Positions 60,681-64,000 of a DNA stretch of 64,000 bases are shown here, piece after piece. The DNA is from Gemmatimonadota bacterium (GTDB lineage: Bacteria; Gemmatimonadota; Gemmatimonadetes; Longimicrobiales; Gaopeijiaceae). The notes under the pieces were generated by a model. That model worked only from the letters and a program-made list of their open reading frames with translations, did no database searches and was not told the origin of the DNA. The position numbers and the translations under genes are program-made. Where the stretch lies: contig JAUIEJ010000007.1 in NCBI GenBank assembly GCA_030428885.1, positions 248,001 to 312,000 on the forward strand. The letters are read 5' to 3'. Numbering within the stretch: the stretch's first letter is position 1; each line of letters opens with the position of its first letter.

Positions 60681-61727
60681 CTACCCCAGCGCCGCCTCGA
60701 TCTCGGCCACCGTGCTCCGGGCGGTCCGGCCCACGCCGATGAGGGTCGCCGAGGCCCACCCGGTCCAGTCGCCGTAGCCCACGAGCCACAGACGGGGCTC
60801 GGCGGCCGCCCGGGTGCCGTTCATCTCGATGCGGCCGTCGGCGCCCCGCAGCCCCAGGGGCGTCAGGTGACCCAGGGCCGGCCGGAAGCCCGTGCACCAG
60901 ATCACCGCATCCGCGGGCCACCGCCGGCCGTCGTCCCAGACCGGCCCCCGGGCATCGAAGCGCGCCGGCGGATCGACCCGGTCCAGCACGCCCCGCTCCC
61001 GGGCCTCCAGGACCGAAGGCACCATGACGATGTCGCCCAGGCTGCGGGGCGGCGGCACCTCACCCCCGGCGCGCCGGGCTCGCCAGCGCTCGGTGGCTTC
61101 GCGGAAGAGCGTCGCCCCGTCTACGTGGTCGGGCATGAAGACCGGCGCGCCTTCGGTGATCCAGAGGGTCTCGGCCTCCCGGGACAACTCGGCCACGATC
61201 TGGGCCCCGGAGTTGCCTCCTCCCACCACGGCCACCCGTCGGCCGGCCAGCCCGTGGAACCACGGCGACCGGTAGCGGGCCGAGTGGAGCTGGAGTCCCT
61301 CGTAGACGTCGCGGCCCGGGATCGCGGGAAACCACGGACTCGACCAGCTCCCCGTGGCGCTCACCACGGCCCGGGCCGCTACGACATCGCCGGCGTCGGT
61401 GCGAACCGACAGCCGGTCCGAGCCCTCCGGCGCCTCCACCGACCGCACCCGCACCGGGCGCTCCACGGGGATCCCGTATCGCCGCTCGTAGGCAGTCAGG
61501 TAGCTCCTCACCTCGTCCCGGTGGGGGAACGTCTCGTCGGAGCCGTCCATGAGCCACCCGGGCAGGGAACTCCACCGGGCCGGCGAGAAGAGCGTGAGGG
61601 AGTCCCACGTGTGCCGCCACGCGCCACCGGGCCCCGGCTGATCGTCCAGGAGAGCGAAGCTCAGCCCGGTCCGGCGCAGGTAGTAGGCGGTGGCGAGGGC
61701 CGCCTGGCCCCCGCCCACCACCACCAC
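60681..61727 (-). CDS. Flavin-dependent monooxygenase / FAD-NAD(P) oxidoreductase
   Basis: A 348-residue two-dinucleotide-binding flavoprotein: FAD site VVVGGGQAALATAYYLRRTG at the start, GPGGAWRHTWDSL, VVSATGSWSSP, a second Rossmann motif VAVVGGGNSGAQIVAEL for NAD(P)H, and VIWCTGFRPALGHL near the end. The layout fits flavin monooxygenases of the CzcO/YhiD-like kind. GTG at 61727, with the FAD motif starting at once; its stop-to-start distance from the cytochrome gene is 14 bases, so they form one operon. Substrate unknown. Confidence 0.87.
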   Translation of the reverse strand: MVVVGGGQAALATAYYLRRTGLSFALLDDQPGPGGAWRHTWDSLTLFSPARWSSLPGWLMDGSDETFPHRDEVRSYLTAYERRYGIPVERPVRVRSVEAPEGSDRLSVRTDAGDVVAARAVVSATGSWSSPWFPAIPGRDVYEGLQLHSARYRSPWFHGLAGRRVAVVGGGNSGAQIVAELSREAETLWITEGAPVFMPDHVDGATLFREATERWRARRAGGEVPPPRSLGDIVMVPSVLEARERGVLDRVDPPARFDARGPVWDDGRRWPADAVIWCTGFRPALGHLTPLGLRGADGRIEMNGTRAAAEPRLWLVGYGDWTGWASATLIGVGRTARSTVAEIEAALG

Positions 61728-61741
61728 GTCGAGGTCGCGGA

Positions 61742-62485
61742 TCAGCCGCCGCCCAGCGCCTCGAGACGCCGCTGGGCCGCCCGGTTGTCCGGATCCAACT
61801 CCAGCGCCTGCCGGTACGCCGCCACCGCGGCCTCGGTGTCGCCGGCCGCCTCGAGAGCCTGGCCCATCATGGTGTGGACCACCGTGGATTCTCCGTGGAA
61901 CTCCAGGGCCACCCGGCCCAGGGCCACGGCATCGGCGCCCCGCTCCTCACCCACCAGCGCCTCCATGGCCCCGGTGAGGGAGCCCGACGAGAAGTCGTAG
62001 GCCCGGCCGCCGAAGTACTCGGCCCGGAGTTCCCGGTAGCGCGCCGCGGCAGCGTCGCCGCCGTCGTCCATGGCGACCTTCGTCAGGACGTCGGCCAGGG
62101 GCTCGGGACGCCGGAGTCCGCCGTGACAGGTGGCGCACGTCACCCGCACGGCGGGCTCGCCCCGGTCGGGAAGCTCGGCCAGATACTCGCCGTTGATGGC
62201 CTGGACCATTCGGAGCATCTCCCGGGCCTTCCTCTTCATGGGCTTGTCGTCCGACGCCATGTCGTAGGTGGAGAGGGGCTGGCCCTCCTCCCCCACGTGA
62301 CAGGTCGAGCACCGCACACCCAGGGCCTGGGTGAAGCCCCGCATGATGGCCGACAACTGGGGGCGGGGAATGTCGGAGGGCAGGACCTGGAGGTTTTCGT
62401 GATCCTGGGCGGCGAGGCTCGCCGGAGCGAGCACGGCGGCCGCACCCAGGGCGGTCAGCAGTCGACGAACGGATCGACGGGTCAT
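61742..62485 (-). CDS. Di-heme cytochrome c with TPR tail (reaction-centre cytochrome family)
   Basis: A 247-residue exported cytochrome. Signal peptide residues 1-26. Two c-type heme sites, CSTCH and CATCH, lie about 60 residues apart, within the pattern VLPSDIPRPQLSAIMRGFTQALGVRC, KAREMLRMVQAINGEYL that is shared with the cytochrome subunit of photosynthetic reaction centres and its many non-photosynthetic relatives in these phyla. The C-terminal 65 residues form about one and a half TPR units (AVALGRVALEFHGESTVVHTMMGQALEAAGDTEAAVAAYRQAL...). AAGGAG precedes the ATG. It probably carries electrons in the periplasm. Confidence 0.87.
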   Translation of the reverse strand: MTRRSVRRLLTALGAAAVLAPASLAAQDHENLQVLPSDIPRPQLSAIMRGFTQALGVRCSTCHVGEEGQPLSTYDMASDDKPMKRKAREMLRMVQAINGEYLAELPDRGEPAVRVTCATCHGGLRRPEPLADVLTKVAMDDGGDAAAARYRELRAEYFGGRAYDFSSGSLTGAMEALVGEERGADAVALGRVALEFHGESTVVHTMMGQALEAAGDTEAAVAAYRQALELDPDNRAAQRRLEALGGG

Positions 62486-62611
62486 GGGCGTCTCCTTCGA
62501 GGGGAACCGTGGGGGAGCCAAGATGCACGGATCGGGCGCAGCGCGCACGGGTTTCGCCATCGAGCGCACCCCGGCGTTGCCCCGGCCCCGGGCCTTCGAG
62601 AGCTTCCGGCC

Positions 62612-64000
62612 ATGGACCTGTCCGTACCCCAGACCGCCCTCTCCGAACTCGCCGCGGCCTACTTCCAGGCCCTGGTCACCGTGGGGCTGGCCCTCATGTG
62701 CCTCGGGCTGCGGCGCCGCTACGGGAAGCCGTGGTTCGGCGCCTGGGCCCTGGCCTGGGGCGTCTACGCCCTGCGCATGGCGGCCATCATCTCGTTCATG
62801 CACACCGGGGCCAGCGCCTGGCTGTTCTGGCACCAGGTGCTCACGGGGTGGACCGCCCTGGCGCTGCTGTGGGCGGCCCTGGTCTTCTGGCGCAGGGTGC
62901 CGTGGCGGGGGCGGTACGGGCTGCTGGCCCTCTTCCCCCTGGTCTGGTCGTACCTGGCCATCTACGAGCTGGACAACTTCTTCCTGGCGGCGGGTCCGGC
63001 CGTGCTGTTCCTCAGCCTGGCCACCCTGGGCACCGCCTGGGCGTTCCTGCGCTACCACCGGGAAACGGGCTCGGGGGCGGCTCGCCTGGCGGCCGTGACC
63101 CTGGCGCTCTGGGCGGTGCACCACCTGGACTACCCGTTCCTCCGGGCCCGGGGCGTGTGGAACCCCTGGGGCTACTATCTGGACATCCTCTTCGAGCTGG
63201 CGCTGGGGGTGGGCATCCTCTTCCTCATCATGGAGGATCTGGACGAGGGACTCCGGGCGCTCTCCGCCCTCTCGGCCGACCTCCAGCCCCGGGAGCGCAC
63301 CGACGACCTTCCCGACGCCCTCATGGAGCGGGCCCTCACCCTCCGGTCGGTGCGGGGCAGCGCCCTCTTCCTGGACGCCCTGGTTCCGGGGGCCGGCGTG
63401 CCCGCCGTGTCGGCCACGGGAGACTGCGCGGCGTGGGTCTCGGCGTCGCCGCCCCCGGGGGTGCGGGCGGTCCTGGCCCGGGTCGTGGAGACGGGGGAGC
63501 CCCAGGTGACGGCGCCGGGGCTCGGCGAACTCTCCGACGCCCCCGGGGCGCCCCGTTACCTGGCGGCCCTTCCCGTGATCCAGGGGGGCGAGGTGGCGGG
63601 CTCCCTGGTGGTGGTGGGCGAGGCCCGGGACCCCTTCGCCGCCCTGGACACCCCCTTCCTGGTGGCCCTGGGGCAGCAGGTGGGCGCGGCCCTGGAGAAC
63701 GCCGCCCTCACCCGGCGCCTGGAGGCCCGCACCCGGGAACTGGAGCGGCTCCAGACCCGCATGGTGCACCGCCACGAAGAGGAACGGCAGCGCATTTCCC
63801 GGGAACTCCACGACGAGACGGCCCAGATCCTGGCGGCGGTGAATCTGAGACTGGGACTCCTGGCCGAGCAGGGGAGCGCCGAGGTGTCGGCGGGCCTGGA
63901 CGAGGTGCGCACGCTGGTGGGGGGCACGATCCGCTCCATCCGGGGGGTGACCCGGAACCTGCGCCCCGTGGCCCTGGACGATCTGGGACTCCTCCCGGCC
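62612..64000 (+). CDS. Membrane sensor histidine kinase (HisKA_3/NarL type), cut by the right edge
   Basis: At least 463 residues; the C-terminus lies beyond the window. Seven hydrophobic segments (residues about 10-205) make a 7TM-like sensor, followed by a GAF-like domain (about 240-375, YLAALPVIQGGEVAGSLVVVGE, FLVALGQQVGAALENAAL), a coiled coil (RRLEARTRELERLQTRM) and the dimerisation motif EEERQRISRELHDETAQ with the phospho-accepting His. The ATPase domain is missing. A response regulator of the NarL type is expected downstream. The start at 62612 faces the cytochrome gene across 126 bases. Confidence 0.85.
   Translation, partial: MDLSVPQTALSELAAAYFQALVTVGLALMCLGLRRRYGKPWFGAWALAWGVYALRMAAIISFMHTGASAWLFWHQVLTGWTALALLWAALVFWRRVPWRGRYGLLALFPLVWSYLAIYELDNFFLAAGPAVLFLSLATLGTAWAFLRYHRETGSGAARLAAVTLALWAVHHLDYPFLRARGVWNPWGYYLDILFELALGVGILFLIMEDLDEGLRALSALSADLQPRERTDDLPDALMERALTLRSVRGSALFLDALVPGAGVPAVSATGDCAAWVSASPPPGVRAVLARVVETGEPQVTAPGLGELSDAPGAPRYLAALPVIQGGEVAGSLVVVGEARDPFAALDTPFLVALGQQVGAALENAALTRRLEARTRELERLQTRMVHRHEEERQRISRELHDETAQILAAVNLRLGLLAEQGSAEVSAGLDEVRTLVGGTIRSIRGVTRNLRPVALDDLGLLPA

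Overview
The window is GC-rich, densely packed chromosomal DNA from a bacterium. The best guess is Gemmatimonadota, with Acidobacteriota as the alternative. This rests on gene content: five PadR-regulator/ADOP-type ABC permease pairs, a VPS10/BNR-propeller secreted protein of about 1,000 residues, 6-bladed-propeller lipoproteins with a GPGEF motif, a reaction-centre-type cytochrome c/TPR protein, an ECF sigma factor fused by overlap to a Ser/Thr kinase, and many proteins with outer-membrane-barrel or lipoprotein signals. No rRNA, tRNA, CRISPR array or complete insertion sequence was seen.

Layout. 0-15 kb: PadR/ADOP pair 1 (cut by the left edge), a secreted protein with exact 29-residue tandem repeats, a CotH-like protein, a PafA-like phosphatase, a DUF4956/YbjN-like pair, a propeller lipoprotein, PadR/ADOP pair 2, the VPS10-like protein and a second propeller protein. 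15-18.6 kb: a block of less GC-rich sequence carrying a membrane-anchored NACHT NTPase, probably broken by one frameshift. 18.6-25 kb: PadR/ADOP pairs 3 and 4, transcribed divergently from a shared region with striking operator-like repeats. 25-34 kb: an accessory stretch with a HEPN/MNT module, an antitoxin beside a frameshifted ParE-like toxin, a VapBC module with a palindromic operator, two class C serine hydrolases, a nitrilase, a broken barrel gene, a relic of an ADOP permease and three copies of a palindromic repeat. 34-45 kb: secreted and envelope proteins of unknown role, a truncated hemoglobin, a lipoprotein phosphodiesterase, tandem paralogous envelope proteins and a GerW-like protein. 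44.6-52 kb, minus strand: a translationally coupled barrel/S41 peptidase/serine hydrolase triad, then PadR/ADOP pair 5 with a GrpB-family gene coupled behind it. 52-64 kb: ECF sigma/kinase, ROK kinase, DUF427/Fe-S photolyase, SfsA, flavin monooxygenase, cytochrome c/TPR and a two-component histidine kinase cut by the right edge.

Common themes. Operons are tight: ATGA, GTGA or TGATG overlaps couple most neighbouring genes. The PadR genes lie directly upstream of their permeases, and at least three have palindromic or repeated sites at their promoters, so each pair looks like a self-regulated efflux or envelope-stress unit. Two families of intergenic repeats sit mostly between the 3' ends of genes. 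Three genes between 15 and 30 kb are each interrupted by what looks like a single-base change; this could be real decay or residual sequence error. All functions are assigned from motifs read by eye; no database search was made.
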